From CBDCZI01 sp965224495 (GTDB taxonomy: Bacteria > Bacteroidota > Bacteroidia > Cytophagales > JAAEPT01): DNA of 64,000 nt. Below, one piece after another: positions 30,359 through 40,397 of the stretch. Each line of letters begins with the position of its first letter. Position 1 is the first letter of the stretch. The stretch spans positions 124,001 to 188,000 of the forward strand of contig CBDCZI010000020.1 in the NCBI GenBank assembly GCA_965224495.1. The letters run 5' to 3'. The notes under the pieces were generated by a model. The model was not told the origin of the DNA. It did no database searches and saw only the letters and a list, made by a program, of their open reading frames with translations. A program made the translations under genes and the position numbers.

Positions 30359-30775
30359 TTAACTTAAAAACCTGTTTTTATATTTAGGGTCGGGCAAAAA
30401 GCATACCGATGATTTCCCAAACCATTTGTAACGGTTATTCGCTATTTTATCATAAACAAAATCTCGAACACAACGTGGAATTATTTTCAATAACCAACTT
30501 GCCTGATAAACTCCACCCAAATATGTACTCGCCTCAAGTACGCCATCTGATTTTAACCAAATCTTGTTGCCTTTTATCAATACTAAAGAGTCAAAATTAC
30601 CGAGAGGTAAATCAAACTTACACAATAATTGCTGACCAATTTCGGATTGTAACGAAGCAAATTTTAATTTGGCGTTTTTATCTCGTTTCAAAAAAAACTG
30701 AACGCCCTTACTACAAAGTCCGCAAACACCATCAAAAAGGAGGATAGGTTCGGTACTATTTAGTGACTTATTCAC
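30359..30775 (-). CDS. DCC family thiol-disulfide oxidoreductase-like protein (DUF393)
   Basis: This 138-residue protein has the family motif DxxCxxC as DGVCGLC (C18 and C21) in [15 protein letters not shown], followed by a thioredoxin-like continuation with [13 protein letters not shown] and a late ARG-like segment. The motif resembles a redox CxxC site, but activity is unproven in the family. Its start overlaps the end of the glutaminyl cyclotransferase gene by 8 bp, so translation is probably coupled. Confidence 0.88.
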   Translation of the reverse strand: MNKSLNSTEPILLFDGVCGLCSKGVQFFLKRDKNAKLKFASLQSEIGQQLLCKFDLPLGNFDSLVLIKGNKIWLKSDGVLEASTYLGGVYQASWLLKIIPRCVRDFVYDKIANNRYKWFGKSSVCFLPDPKYKNRFLS

Positions 30776-31853
30776 CGATTTTTACTTCAAACAATTTCGA
30801 CCAATGTTTCCCTGTAATATAAAAAGTTTCACTGTCAGGATTGTAAGCGATACCATTTAATACTTCACTTTCTGGGTCTTGCAATTTTTGTGTGTCAGCA
30901 ATTGATAAGAGCGAAGAAAAGTCTATTTTACCGACTACCTCTCCTGTTTTAGCATCTATTTTAAGTATCGTATTCGATAAATAAATGTTCGCATAAATAA
31001 ATCCATTGACATATTCGAGTTCGTTGAGGTTGCGGTAGGTTTGTTCTTCATCACCCACTTTTACAAAACGGTAAGGCGTTAAGGCTGGTTCGTTCCAGAA
31101 AAACAAACGGTCACTTCCGTCTGAAACAATCAATTTTTCTTCGCCATAAGTCATCCCCCAACCTTCAATATTTAAAGGAAAATAAAATGGCTGAATTTTA
31201 TTTAATGTTTTCAAATCATAGACATAACCTTCTCTTGCTTTCCACGTCAATTGGTAGATTCTATCCTTAACAACCGATATCCCTTCGGCAAAATGATGCG
31301 ATGGAACTTGTTTTTGTTGTTTAACTTCGCCCGTTTTGATAGCTACTTTCCGAATAGATGATTGTCCGTACAAACCTGTACCTTCATATAAAAAACCATT
31401 GTGGTATTGCAAACCTTGTGTGTAAGCATCTTCGCGATGCGGGTAAGTATTTACGATTTTATAAGTTAATTTTTCTGGAATGGTAATTCCCCAAATCTCT
31501 ATCGCCTTTGTTTTTGTTTGTGTTGATTTGTCTGAAAAATATGCTCGAAATGAATAATTGTTTTGTCCTAACAACAAACTTGTCGTTGGTACACGTTCTT
31601 TTAACTTTTTGATGGTTACAAAATCTTGCCCCTCAGCTAAAATAACAACGCTATCTAAGTTGTTATTTTTATCGATATTGGTAAATTCGAAGTCAATAGA
31701 CTCACCAAAAGTATAAGGTTTTAATTCGTAAGAAACCTTAAAAAAGTCTGTTTGTACCTTGTTTGGTCGCTTAGATGGTTTTCTATTGTCACTTTTATCA
31801 CAGCTTACTGCAACCAACAACACAACCACTAAAAGTGTTAAAATTTTCTTCAT
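30768..31853 (-). CDS. Glutaminyl-peptide cyclotransferase (plant-type), lipoprotein
   Basis: This 361-residue protein has a lipobox at the N-terminus (LLVAVSC, lipid Cys 18). It has an immunoglobulin-like segment (about 30-125) and then the five-bladed beta-propeller of plant-type glutamine cyclotransferase. Signature parts are YPHREDAYTQGLQYHNGFLYEGTG with the catalytic Glu, WKAREGYVYD, GWGMTYGEEKLIVSDGSDRL, LNELEYVNGFIYANIY and LNGIAYNPDSETFYITGKHW. The family forms N-terminal pyroglutamate on exported proteins. The lipoprotein anchor puts it in the periplasm or on the outer membrane. It is the first gene of a three-gene operon with its own promoter. Confidence 0.9.
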   Translation of the reverse strand: MKKILTLLVVVLLVAVSCDKSDNRKPSKRPNKVQTDFFKVSYELKPYTFGESIDFEFTNIDKNNNLDSVVILAEGQDFVTIKKLKERVPTTSLLLGQNNYSFRAYFSDKSTQTKTKAIEIWGITIPEKLTYKIVNTYPHREDAYTQGLQYHNGFLYEGTGLYGQSSIRKVAIKTGEVKQQKQVPSHHFAEGISVVKDRIYQLTWKAREGYVYDLKTLNKIQPFYFPLNIEGWGMTYGEEKLIVSDGSDRLFFWNEPALTPYRFVKVGDEEQTYRNLNELEYVNGFIYANIYLSNTILKIDAKTGEVVGKIDFSSLLSIADTQKLQDPESEVLNGIAYNPDSETFYITGKHWSKLFEVKIGE

Positions 31854-31878
31854 TCTTTATTCACCCAGATTTATTATA

Positions 31879-31908
31879 CAAATATAAACTTAGCGTATTT
31901 ACTTCCAA
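31879..31908 (-). promoter_or_regulatory. Promoter TTG-N19-TATATTTG of the glutaminyl cyclotransferase operon
   Basis: On the minus strand, TTG (complement of 31906-31908) is followed after exactly 19 nt by TATATTTG (complement of 31879-31886). The start codon is at 31853, so the leader would be about 20 nt. Confidence 0.7.
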
Positions 31909-31964
31909 TGTTTTAACAAAGACAATTAGCTTATTGTTGATATGTTTTTTTTGTTTTCATCAAA

Positions 31965-32010
31965 AAATAAACACTTCCAAATGAACTTTATCTTTTGGTA
32001 AAAGTGTTTT
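31965..32010 (-). terminator. Hairpin with U-run on the minus strand
   Basis: AAACACTT...CCAAA and TTTGG...AAGTGTTT pair across this interval. On the minus strand a U-rich tract follows the stem. It would stop transcripts leaving the alkC-like gene after they have crossed the convergent small gene at 32033. Confidence 0.45.
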
Positions 32011-32032
32011 CTACCCGCACGACACAAACACA

Positions 32033-32350
32033 ATGAAAACAAACGATTACAAACTTACGGTAACAGACTGTTGCAAATATTCTTACGAGGATAACGAAGC
32101 GGTTACACAAATCAAAAAATGGATTTTATCTTTAAATACAGCAACTTGTTGTTCAGATGAAATTGTCATTTCGCAACACCGCCAATTATTGGATGATGGT
32201 AGTAATCCAAAACATACCTTAATTTGTATTTGCGACACAAAAGCACCCGTTATCAAAATAGAAAAAGCGGTTACGGAAATAACTTTGGAAGATATTTTGG
32301 GTGTTTACAACAAGATAAATTCACAAGAAGAGCTACTTACTTCAATATAA
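32033..32350 (+). CDS. Small hypothetical protein with Cys pairs
   Basis: This 105-residue protein has four N-terminal cysteines in two pairs (DCCKYSYE and TATCCSDEIV) and two near the middle (ICICDT). This suggests metal or redox chemistry. I do not recognise a family. There is no signal peptide. The last 14 bases overlap the end of the convergent alkC-like gene. The upstream sequence has only an imperfect promoter-like TATCTTTTG. The Lys/Thr/Asn-rich composition fits the genome, and the ORF looks real rather than a shadow because the minus-strand gene covers only its last bases. Confidence 0.6.
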   Translation: MKTNDYKLTVTDCCKYSYEDNEAVTQIKKWILSLNTATCCSDEIVISQHRQLLDDGSNPKHTLICICDTKAPVIKIEKAVTEITLEDILGVYNKINSQEELLTSI

Positions 32351-33416
32351 AGTCAAGCGTTGCTTTCTCTTCTCCATTGACTAAAACAGTGATTTTATGT
32401 GCTCCTGCATAATGTTTACGTGTACTCAATTCTTTAAATGAAATTTTTTTGGTTACAGTAAATATTTCATTTGCTCCAAGTACCGCTTCTTTCAATTTAA
32501 AAACCTTGGGGTTCATCTGCCCATTTTTTCTTTGGTAATAAATGGTATAATCAATCAAAACGGGGGTTTCTTTGTTTGATTTATTCTCTAATTCAAATGA
32601 AAAATGAGTTTCTCCTCCAAGAGCAATTTCATTCGCTCCAAGTTCAAATTGTTTGATTTCCAAATCAACAGGTTTTGGGTAGCCTAAAAACTCAAAAACT
32701 CGACTATCTCCGTTTTTTATGAGTGTTCGTAAACCTTTTTTAATTATCCAGCTCGTATTTTTTTGTGAATTATCCCACGAATGAATTAAGTTTAGTACAA
32801 AATCGGAATGCTTTTTTGTTAAATCATTCAGATGGTTTCCTATCGACTTACGGACATACAACGAAGGGTCATTATTTAATCGTGTCAAAATAGTTTCACT
32901 GACCGTTGGGTAATCAAGGTGGTCGGTTAACTTAAACGACCACGGCAATATCGGACGCAATCCCTCAGAAGACAAACGGCGTACGTGTTCATTTTTATGC
33001 AGACTCCATTGCTCCATTTGTGCAACGGTTTCTTGTGGGTATTTTCTTAAAAAGGGACGTATCGCAAATTCGGAAGAGAAGTAAGGTGTCAGTTCTTCCA
33101 ACGCATCGATAGAGAGTGCATAATTATCTAAACCATACCTCATCACAAAATCAGGAAATAGCATTCCTGTAAAGTCTTTGAAATCGGGTGCTATTTCCAA
33201 AACCAAAGCTAAACTTGTAGTATAGTCTTCGGGCAAACAAGTACGTAAAGCGGTTGAACATAATTTCATTCGCTCTAACAATTCGAGGTTTTTGTAATTG
33301 TCAGTTATTGCCAAGTAAAATTTAGATTTATCTAATTTGGGGTAAACTGACTGAGTAACTGCGGTTAGTTTATCATAAAACTTGGGGTTGAAAAATTGGT
33401 TTTTGAGTAACTCCAT
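32337..33416 (-). CDS. AlkC-like DNA alkylation repair glycosylase
   Basis: This 359-residue protein is made of HEAT-like helical repeats (about 1-240) followed by a beta-rich C-terminal domain (about 250-359). This is the arrangement of AlkC, where an Ig-like domain helps contact DNA. RRLSSEGLRPILPWSFKL is the conserved block known from AlkC, and it carries W and acidic positions near the lesion site. The family excises 3-methyladenine and 3-methylcytosine from alkylated DNA without flipping the base. It is cytoplasmic. The gene upstream on the same strand is a PAP2-like membrane protein, 12 bp away. Confidence 0.83.
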   Translation of the reverse strand: MELLKNQFFNPKFYDKLTAVTQSVYPKLDKSKFYLAITDNYKNLELLERMKLCSTALRTCLPEDYTTSLALVLEIAPDFKDFTGMLFPDFVMRYGLDNYALSIDALEELTPYFSSEFAIRPFLRKYPQETVAQMEQWSLHKNEHVRRLSSEGLRPILPWSFKLTDHLDYPTVSETILTRLNNDPSLYVRKSIGNHLNDLTKKHSDFVLNLIHSWDNSQKNTSWIIKKGLRTLIKNGDSRVFEFLGYPKPVDLEIKQFELGANEIALGGETHFSFELENKSNKETPVLIDYTIYYQRKNGQMNPKVFKLKEAVLGANEIFTVTKKISFKELSTRKHYAGAHKITVLVNGEEKATLDFILK

Positions 33417-33428
33417 CGTATTGTCTAT

Positions 33429-34040
33429 TTATAAATAATGCATAAAAAAGCCGAATACCATTCCTATAGTATAACCGATATAAACTTGTGTTGGTGTATG
33501 AGCTTTGAGTAGTAATCTTGCCGTCATTACCAAACCACTAATTGCTAAAATAACGAGTAAAGCGACAAATAAGCGGTTATCTAAAACTTGTGTATTGAGT
33601 TGAATAAAAAAACCAGATACGCCACCAACACCCAATGCGTGAGCACTTATCTTCCAAAAAAAAGTAATTATTCCTGCCAATAAAATCAAAAAACCGATAA
33701 AATACATAGCGTGAATAAAGGTTTGGTCAGCACCAATTCGCCCAAATAATATCTTGGTAAACAGCAAATACATTAAACTGGTTAATACCATTGGGTAAGG
33801 TCTGTCTTTTCGTTCTTCTAAAAACAGACTGCCGATAACTTCCCATTTGTACATTGCATAGATGGCTACTGCGGGAAAAATAAAGGTGCAAATAAAAATA
33901 AATGTAGAGAGTTCAATGAAATGTTTTGAGTTGTAAGGCGTGTTGAAATAAGGGTATAAAAACCCTAACAATACAAATACAAAAGTGGGTAAAAGTAAAG
34001 GATGAAAGGCAATGGAAAAGAAATGAGCGGTTTTTTTCAT
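33429..34040 (-). CDS. PAP2-like integral membrane protein
   Basis: This 203-residue protein has about six TM helices. KISAHALGVGGVSGF resembles the central histidine motif of PAP2 phosphatases, and RLLLKAHTPTQVYIGYTIG matches the last motif (H in a turn, then a gly-rich helix). The first motif (KxxxxxxRP) may be represented by LEERKDRPYP. The family dephosphorylates lipid phosphates such as undecaprenyl diphosphate or phosphatidic acid. The motifs are degenerate enough that activity is uncertain. It shares the strand and close spacing with alkC and the toxin-antitoxin pair. Confidence 0.65.
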   Translation of the reverse strand: MKKTAHFFSIAFHPLLLPTFVFVLLGFLYPYFNTPYNSKHFIELSTFIFICTFIFPAVAIYAMYKWEVIGSLFLEERKDRPYPMVLTSLMYLLFTKILFGRIGADQTFIHAMYFIGFLILLAGIITFFWKISAHALGVGGVSGFFIQLNTQVLDNRLFVALLVILAISGLVMTARLLLKAHTPTQVYIGYTIGMVFGFFMHYL

Positions 34041-34052
34041 TGGAAGAGTGGG

Positions 34053-34361
34053 TTATAAACCTAATTTTATCTTTAATTCAGCTGGGTTTTGGCGGTTATC
34101 CCATAATAGTAAAATATTAATATTGTTAGGGAGGTCTTCATAAAAAATTGAAATATGTTTATGTAAAAGTCCACGCTTAAAATTAGTAAGATGCAATTTA
34201 GGTGCTAAGGAGGGAAATGTTTGAATTTGAATTAAATAAGCATCAATTGAATCTGTGAAATCAGCTAAAATAGTATCTCCCCATTGATTACCAATCGAAA
34301 AAGCAATTTCATCAAAGGACTCAATCGCTAATGGCGTCCAATTAATTACTTTTTTTCCCAT
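34053..34361 (-). CDS. RelE/ParE-family toxin
   Basis: This 102-residue protein has the ParE/RelE architecture: two N-terminal helices (WTPLAIESFDEIAFSIGNQWG) followed by beta strands. FPSLAPKLHLTNFKRGLLHKHISIFYED and ILLLWDNRQNP make up the sheet. It is probably a ribosome-dependent nuclease or gyrase poison, and the subtype cannot be decided. Its start overlaps the end of the upstream antitoxin gene by 20 bp, typical of a toxin-antitoxin operon with antitoxin first. Confidence 0.85.
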   Translation of the reverse strand: MGKKVINWTPLAIESFDEIAFSIGNQWGDTILADFTDSIDAYLIQIQTFPSLAPKLHLTNFKRGLLHKHISIFYEDLPNNINILLLWDNRQNPAELKIKLGL

Positions 34362-34572
34362 AACGGCTTAAAATATCTTTACTATTTGTATGCCGTATTA
34401 ATTCATCGTCAGCAACATTGCAAGATAAATTCAATAAATCCATTATCTCTTCTGGAACAACTTCGTTATCTTCTATTTTGCCACGCATTTTTTCAATAAG
34501 CTTTAAACTCTTTTCGCTACTAAGAGAAGAAATCCAACTTATTAATTCTATTTTTCGCTGACTTAAATCCAT
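34342..34572 (-). CDS. Antitoxin of the RelE/ParE pair
   Basis: This protein of about 76 residues starts at ATG 34572 (MDLSQRKIELISWISSL). An upstream in-frame ATG at 34596 would add 8 residues, but the MDLxxRK opening is the usual N-terminus of this Bacteroidota antitoxin family. The protein is helical and charged and has no obvious DNA-binding domain. Its C-terminal part should wrap the toxin. It lies 51 bp downstream of rpoN on the same strand. Confidence 0.78.
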   Translation of the reverse strand: MDLSQRKIELISWISSLSSEKSLKLIEKMRGKIEDNEVVPEEIMDLLNLSCNVADDELIRHTNSKDILSRYGKKSN

Positions 34573-34623
34573 ATTACTTATTCTTTGTTTAAACAACGTA
34601 ATAATTGTTCAATATGTTCTTCT

Positions 34624-36066
34624 TTACAACTCTTTTCTCAACCTTGCCACAGGAACGCCTAATTGTTCACGGTATTTGGCAACTGTTCTACGTGCCAAGT
34701 TGTAACCTGCTTCATTGAGTAGCTTCACTATTTTATCATCTGATAAAGGTTTCTTTTTCTGTTCATTATCGACAATTTTTTTCAACTCATTTTTCACTTC
34801 ACGGCTACTTACTTCCACACCCGAGTCGGTCATAATACTTTCCGAAAAGAATGATTTTAATAAGAACGTACCAAAATCAGTTTGTACACTTTTGCTATTT
34901 ACAACCCTTGAAATCGTAGAAATATCCATACCGATTTTCTCTGCAATATCTTTCAATATCATTGGTTTTAGGCAACTTTCGTCTCCCTCTATAAAATAAT
35001 CGTGTTGGATAGCGACTATTGTTCGCATCGTTTTCAATAAAGTCTGCTGACGTTGTTTAATCGAATCGATAAACCATTTGGCAGAATCTAACTTCTGTTT
35101 CACAAACGAAACAGTCTCTTTCATCTTTTTGTCTTTTTTATCGCTTCTATTGTAGGTGTCAAGAATTTGAATAAACGAACTTGAAACACGTAATTCAGGT
35201 GCATTCCTTGCATTCAAGGAAACCGTAATGGTGTTATCATCTTCGATATTGAGCATAAAATCTGGCACGATATATTGTGCACCAACTGCATTGTTTGCCG
35301 AAGTAGAACCGCCTGGACGAGGGTTTAATTTGGTGATGATATCAACAGCTATCTTCAATTCGTCTTCTTCTATTTTTAACGACTTGATTATTTTTTTGTA
35401 ATGCTTTTTTGTGAATTTATCAAAATGGTCTTGAAGAATTTTATAAGCCAATCGAGTTTCAGGGTCACTTTCTTCAATTCTTTCTAATTGCAATAACAAA
35501 CATTCTTGCAAATCTTTTGCTCCAACTCCCGCAGGGTCAAAAGCTTGTATTTTTGTTAAAATCTCTTGTAATTCGTCGGCATCAGTTTCTATATTTTGGG
35601 TAAATACCAAATCATTGACTACCGAGTCCAAATCTCTTCGCAAATAGCCGTCGGCATCAATACTCCCGACCAATTGCAGAGCTAACTTTTTTCTTCGTTC
35701 GTCTAAACGTAAAAAGCCCACTTGAGTAACCAACAAATCAGACATTGAAGTCGCACCAACAATCGGCATATCTTTGTCCTCTTTGTTCGGATCAAACCCA
35801 TCGCCTTGCATTTTGTAACCACCCCAATCATCGTGGCGTAAAAGCTCATCTATATTGATATCCTCACTCGCTTCTTGAATATCTTCATTTTCTGGTCTTT
35901 CTTCCGAGCTTTCATCACGTCCCTCATCCAGAGCAGGGTTCACCTCCAATTCTTCCTCAATTCTACTTTCCAATTCTACCGTAGGAATCTGAAGTAACTT
36001 GATAAATTGTATCTGTTGAGGCGATAATTTCTGCCCTAATTTTAATGATAATCCTAATTTTTGCAT
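34624..36066 (-). CDS. rpoN: RNA polymerase sigma-54 factor
   Basis: This 480-residue protein has the Gln/Leu-rich activator-contact region I at the N-terminus ([25 protein letters not shown]). An acidic region II (about 40-95) and the core-binding domain (DAAGVGA-like [19 protein letters not shown]) follow. A helix-turn-helix and the RpoN box [10 protein letters not shown] (458-467) form the C-terminal domain. It directs RNA polymerase to -24/-12 promoters and needs AAA+ activators, none of which are in the window. It is divergent from asnS. Length matches other Bacteroidota RpoN. Confidence 0.97.
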   Translation of the reverse strand: MQKLGLSLKLGQKLSPQQIQFIKLLQIPTVELESRIEEELEVNPALDEGRDESSEERPENEDIQEASEDINIDELLRHDDWGGYKMQGDGFDPNKEDKDMPIVGATSMSDLLVTQVGFLRLDERRKKLALQLVGSIDADGYLRRDLDSVVNDLVFTQNIETDADELQEILTKIQAFDPAGVGAKDLQECLLLQLERIEESDPETRLAYKILQDHFDKFTKKHYKKIIKSLKIEEDELKIAVDIITKLNPRPGGSTSANNAVGAQYIVPDFMLNIEDDNTITVSLNARNAPELRVSSSFIQILDTYNRSDKKDKKMKETVSFVKQKLDSAKWFIDSIKQRQQTLLKTMRTIVAIQHDYFIEGDESCLKPMILKDIAEKIGMDISTISRVVNSKSVQTDFGTFLLKSFFSESIMTDSGVEVSSREVKNELKKIVDNEQKKKPLSDDKIVKLLNEAGYNLARRTVAKYREQLGVPVARLRKEL

Positions 36067-36201
36067 AACAGTGCGTATTGAAATGGATGAACCTTGGTTT
36101 AAAGGTACAAAACCGTTTTTTTGTAGTTGTATTTATTCCAAAAAAGAAATAATTTTTTCTATTATAATGAAACTTTGCTTTTCTCTATATAGAAATCGGC
36201 T

Positions 36202-36209
36202 TATCTTTG
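36202..36209 (+). promoter_or_regulatory. -7 promoter element TATCTTTG before asnS
   Basis: This is a perfect TAnnTTTG match 60 bp before the chosen asnS ATG. A TTTG sits about 24 nt upstream. Its position rules out the longer asnS frame that opens at 36071. Confidence 0.55.
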
Positions 36210-36268
36210 TTTCTGAAATAATGGATACAAATAGATCCATTAATTTTAAGAACGAAAAAACGATACTA

Positions 36269-37711
36269 ATGTTGAAGAGAACCGTAATAAAATCACTTTT
36301 GACCGACGGAATAGCTGGAAATAAGGCAGTAGCAAAAGGTTGGGTACGAACAAAAAGAGGAAGTAAAAGTGTAAATTTCATTGCCTTAAATGACGGTTCG
36401 ACAATAAATAATATTCAAATCGTAGCTGACGTTGAAAAAATTGGTGAAGATTTATTAAAAAAAATAACTACGGGAGCGTCTTTAGCTGTCGAGGGTGAGT
36501 TGGTTGCTTCGCAAGGGAAAGGGCAATCGTTGGAATTAATTGCTGAAAAAATAGAAGTTTTGGGTGAGTCAAATCCTGAGGAATATCCGATTCAGCCGAA
36601 AAAACACAGTATGGAGTTTTTGCGTGAAAATGCACACCTTCGTATGCGTACCAATGTTTTTAGTGCCGTGATGCGTATTCGTCACGCAATGACTTATGCG
36701 ATACATACTTTTTTTAACGAGGAAGGATATTACAACTTGCATACACCAATTATCACTTCTTCAGATGCTGAAGGAGCAGGTGAAATGTTTCAAGTAACGG
36801 CGTTGGATTTAAACAACCCACCAAAAAACGAAGAAGGGAAAATAGATTTTGCTAAAGATTTTTTTGCTCGTCCGACAAACTTAACGGTTTCTGGGCAATT
36901 GGAAGGAGAATTAGGTGCAATGGCATTGGGAGGTATTTATACTTTCGGACCAACTTTCCGTGCCGAAAACTCAAACACAACGCGTCACTTGGCGGAGTTT
37001 TGGATGGTTGAGCCAGAAGTTGCTTTCAACGATTTAGACGACAATATGGCATTAGCGGAGAAGTTTATGAAGTTTTTATTGTCTTACGCAATGGAAAACT
37101 GTGCAGATGATTTGAACTTTTTACAAGAACGAGAACTCAACGAAGAGAAAACATTGCCAAAAGATAAACGTCACGAAATGCCTTTAATCGAAAGACTAAA
37201 AGCAGTAGTGGCAGATGAGTTTGTTCGTATTGATTACACCGAAGCAATTCGTTTGTTAGAACGTTCGAAACCATTTAAAAAAGGAAAATTTAAACACCCT
37301 GTGGCTTGGGGCGTAGATTTGGCGTCAGAACACGAACGTTATTTGGTAGAAAAAGAGTTTAAAAAACCCGTAATCATTTACGATTACCCAAAAGATATTA
37401 AGTCGTTTTATATGAAACAAAATGACGATGGAAAGACGGTTGGTGCAATGGATGTGTTGTTCCCAGGTATCGGTGAAATCATCGGTGGCTCGGAAAGAGA
37501 AGTTGATTACGACAAATTAACGACTCGTATGAACGAAATGGGCGTGCCTACAAAAGAGCTTTATTGGTATTTGGACACACGTAAATTTGGAACTGCTCCT
37601 CACTCAGGATTTGGTCTTGGTTTTGAGCGTTTGATTTTATTCGTTACAGGAATGACCAACATTAGAGATGTGATTCCTTTTCCAAGAACACCACAAAACG
37701 CAGAGTTTTAA
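36269..37711 (+). CDS. asnS: Asparaginyl-tRNA synthetase
   Basis: This 480-residue class IIb aminoacyl-tRNA synthetase starts at ATG 36269 ([11 protein letters not shown]). The open frame runs 66 codons further upstream, but that part crosses the promoter and does not resemble the family. The OB-fold anticodon domain has [27 protein letters not shown] text (given here as [19 protein letters not shown]). The catalytic core has motif 2 [21 protein letters not shown] ([20 protein letters not shown]) and motif 3 [26 protein letters not shown] is specific for Asn rather than Asp. An intrinsic terminator follows 20 bp after the stop. Confidence 0.97.
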   Translation: MLKRTVIKSLLTDGIAGNKAVAKGWVRTKRGSKSVNFIALNDGSTINNIQIVADVEKIGEDLLKKITTGASLAVEGELVASQGKGQSLELIAEKIEVLGESNPEEYPIQPKKHSMEFLRENAHLRMRTNVFSAVMRIRHAMTYAIHTFFNEEGYYNLHTPIITSSDAEGAGEMFQVTALDLNNPPKNEEGKIDFAKDFFARPTNLTVSGQLEGELGAMALGGIYTFGPTFRAENSNTTRHLAEFWMVEPEVAFNDLDDNMALAEKFMKFLLSYAMENCADDLNFLQERELNEEKTLPKDKRHEMPLIERLKAVVADEFVRIDYTEAIRLLERSKPFKKGKFKHPVAWGVDLASEHERYLVEKEFKKPVIIYDYPKDIKSFYMKQNDDGKTVGAMDVLFPGIGEIIGGSEREVDYDKLTTRMNEMGVPTKELYWYLDTRKFGTAPHSGFGLGFERLILFVTGMTNIRDVIPFPRTPQNAEF

Positions 37712-37730
37712 AGATTATATCTTCATACAA

Positions 37731-37767
37731 AAGCCCTTATTGTTAGTTACAATAAGGGCTTTTTTGT
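37731..37767 (+). terminator. Rho-independent terminator of asnS
   Basis: AAGCCCTTATTGT (37731-37743) pairs perfectly with 37749-37761 around a 5-nt loop, and a run of six T follows. Confidence 0.92.
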
Positions 37768-37861
37768 GCTTTTTTATTCGAAAACCTGGACTTACCCCAT
37801 TAACCGTGGCTGTGTTTATCAGATGCTCTAACCTCTCTTTAGGGGAAAAGAACGGGGAAAC

Positions 37862-40249
37862 CTACTCCCTAACAAAAACACGCTTTACTCGTTCGCTGAT
37901 ATTTGTTAAAATCTCATAAGGAATAGTACCGATACTTTCTGCTAGTGATGAAACTGTTTGTTCGTTAGAAAAAATAATGACTTCATCTCCTTCTTTTGCA
38001 TCAATTGCGGTAATATCAACCATTGTCATATCCATACAAACATTGCCAACAACTGGTGCTATTTTACCGTTAATCAAAACTTTACCTTTCCCCTTACTAA
38101 ATTTTCGATCATAACCATCAGCATAACCGATAGCAATCGTAGCGATTTTAGCCTCTTCATCAAATTTTCCTTGACGAGAGTAGCCTACCGTTTGACCTTT
38201 TGGAATCACTTTGATTTGAGAAATTCGTGTTTTCAAAACACCGATATGTTGTAATTGTTTTTGTTCTGTTTTATCGACTGCTACGCCGTATAGACCGATT
38301 CCTAAACGCACCATTCCCAATTGGTGTGGAGTAAATCGTTGTATCCCTGCTGAGTTGAGAATGTGAATTATCGGTTCGGTCTTTAAAACTTGTTTGATTT
38401 GCCCTGCTATTGTTTTAAAACTTTCGATTTGATGTAGAGTAAACTTATCTTCCTTTTGGTCATCGGCTGTTGCCAAATGAGAAAAGATAGAGGCTATTTC
38501 TAAATTTTTGTGGTGCTGAAGTGTTTGTATTAATTCGTCTATCTCGGTAGAAATGAAACCTAAACGGTGCATTCCTGTGTCGATTTTTAGATGAATTTTT
38601 AATTGCTTTCCGTCAAGTGCATCTGTTAATTCTTGCAGTTGATGAAAGGAATAAACTTCTGGTTCTAAATCGTATTCTAAAAATTTGTGCGTTGATTTTT
38701 CGGTTGGGTTCATTACCATTATTGGCGTTTCTATGCCATTTGACCGAAGTTCTACACCTTCATCGACATAGGCTACTCCCAAATAATCTACTCGGTTGTA
38801 TTGCATCAATCGAGCAACTGTTGTCGCTCCTGCTCCGTAAGCGTAGGCTTTTACCATTACCATTATTTTGGTTTCTGGGAAAAGTTTAGACCGAAAATAG
38901 TTCAAATTATGCTGTAACGCACTTAGGTTAATCTCTAATATGGTTTCGTGAAATTCCTTTTGCAATAATTCGACTATTCGTTCAAATCGGTAATTGCGTG
39001 TGCCTTTAATCAAAATCGCTTTTTTGAAAAATTGTTTGGTATTTATCTCTTTTAGAAATGTTTCTACGTCGCTAAACGAAGTGTTGGGAATGTCAAACTG
39101 AGCTTGACTGATTTCTTTACCTATCAAATAAAGTTCCTCAACATTTCCTTGCTTTAATTTTTCGTTTAGTTCCGAATAGTCACTTTTTAAATAACCCGAA
39201 ATAATCGCTACTTTTTTGAGTCGTTGGTCTTGGTTTGCCAAAAACTCTATGGCACGTTTCATCCCTTCTGGGTCGTTGTTGTAGGTGTCGTCTATTAATA
39301 TACTTTCGTGAATACCATTCTTTACTTCCAATCGCATAGCGACAGGTTGGATTTGCTCGATGGTACGCTGTAAACCTGTTACTGATTGCGTAACCAAAAC
39401 GTGGTAAGCCAATACTTGCAATAGATTTTCGATGAATACATAGTTAGAAAATGGCAAGTTATAGTTTGCCTTTTCTTCTTGGAAAGATAGGGTGATAGTG
39501 TTCTTGTTTATTCGATAGACAAGCTGTGAGTCGGTGTTTTCTCCCCAAACAAACAATTTGTTTTTAGGAAAATAGCCTGCCCATTTTTCATTACAGATAA
39601 CTGTTTTACAGGATTGAAATAGTTTTATCTTTTCGGTGATTTTTTCTTCGATTGAGTCAAAACCACTTTCGTGGGCAGAACCGATATTTGTAAATATACC
39701 TATGGTTGGAGCTATGATTTTTTGTAGCTTTTCCATTTCTCCTTTTTGAGAAATCCCTGCTTCAAATATTCCGACCGTGTGTTTTTTGTTGAGTTGAAAA
39801 ATAGATAACGGCACGCCCACTTGTGAGTTGTAGCTACCTATGGTTTTTACTGGCGTTTCGGTGTTTTCTAAACTTGTGGCTAACCATTCTTTGACAATGG
39901 TTTTTCCGTTACTGCCTGTTATTCCGATGAGGGGAATGGTGAATTGTTGACGGTGAACACGTGCCATTTTTTGTAAGGAAACGGTGGTGTCTTTGACTAA
40001 AAAATATGTTGCTTTGTCATTAATGAATGTTTGGTCAGAGACTACAAAGTTGCGTACGCCTTTTTCTATGAGTTCGTTGATGTAATGGTGTCCGTTGTTG
40101 GATGTTCCTACCAAGGCAAAAAACAAACTTTGCTGGTTACAAATCACTGCACGGCTATCTATTAAGGTATTTGTTACCGAAAAAGTGATTGCTTGTGGGT
40201 AAACCACAGCGTCGAGTGTGTCTGTTAATTGTTGGGTAGAATAATTCAC
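37862..40249 (-). CDS. Bifunctional MurF ligase / alanine racemase
   Basis: This 795-residue fusion has two enzymes. Residues 1-450 are UDP-N-acetylmuramoyl-tripeptide:D-alanyl-D-alanine ligase, with the ATP loop GITGSNGKT (109-117), GIFEAGISQKGEME and DDTYNNDPEGM. Residues about 455-795 are a fold-type III PLP alanine racemase, with the PLP lysine in MVKAYAYGAGA (near 470), LKIDTGMHRLGF and VGNVCMDMTMVD. The racemase makes D-Ala and the ligase adds D-Ala-D-Ala to the peptidoglycan precursor, so the fusion joins source and use. This fusion is normal in Bacteroidota. It reads away from structured element C. Confidence 0.95.
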   Translation of the reverse strand: MNYSTQQLTDTLDAVVYPQAITFSVTNTLIDSRAVICNQQSLFFALVGTSNNGHHYINELIEKGVRNFVVSDQTFINDKATYFLVKDTTVSLQKMARVHRQQFTIPLIGITGSNGKTIVKEWLATSLENTETPVKTIGSYNSQVGVPLSIFQLNKKHTVGIFEAGISQKGEMEKLQKIIAPTIGIFTNIGSAHESGFDSIEEKITEKIKLFQSCKTVICNEKWAGYFPKNKLFVWGENTDSQLVYRINKNTITLSFQEEKANYNLPFSNYVFIENLLQVLAYHVLVTQSVTGLQRTIEQIQPVAMRLEVKNGIHESILIDDTYNNDPEGMKRAIEFLANQDQRLKKVAIISGYLKSDYSELNEKLKQGNVEELYLIGKEISQAQFDIPNTSFSDVETFLKEINTKQFFKKAILIKGTRNYRFERIVELLQKEFHETILEINLSALQHNLNYFRSKLFPETKIMVMVKAYAYGAGATTVARLMQYNRVDYLGVAYVDEGVELRSNGIETPIMVMNPTEKSTHKFLEYDLEPEVYSFHQLQELTDALDGKQLKIHLKIDTGMHRLGFISTEIDELIQTLQHHKNLEIASIFSHLATADDQKEDKFTLHQIESFKTIAGQIKQVLKTEPIIHILNSAGIQRFTPHQLGMVRLGIGLYGVAVDKTEQKQLQHIGVLKTRISQIKVIPKGQTVGYSRQGKFDEEAKIATIAIGYADGYDRKFSKGKGKVLINGKIAPVVGNVCMDMTMVDITAIDAKEGDEVIIFSNEQTVSSLAESIGTIPYEILTNISERVKRVFVRE

Positions 40250-40397
40250 AACAACAAGTTAAGTTTTTTTTTGAAAAGGTTGTACCGAAAGGATAATAAA
40301 CACGGTATTCAAGGTTATTTATCTACTTGTTGGGTTGTGGTGGTACGCTGTGTTGCTGAACGAAATACACAGACGAAAGAAAGTCAGTCGTCTGAAT

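Noticed and set aside
36071..36268. N-terminal extension of AsnS
   Set aside because: It contains the -7 promoter element and reads as non-coding sequence; homologues start at the ATG at 36269.
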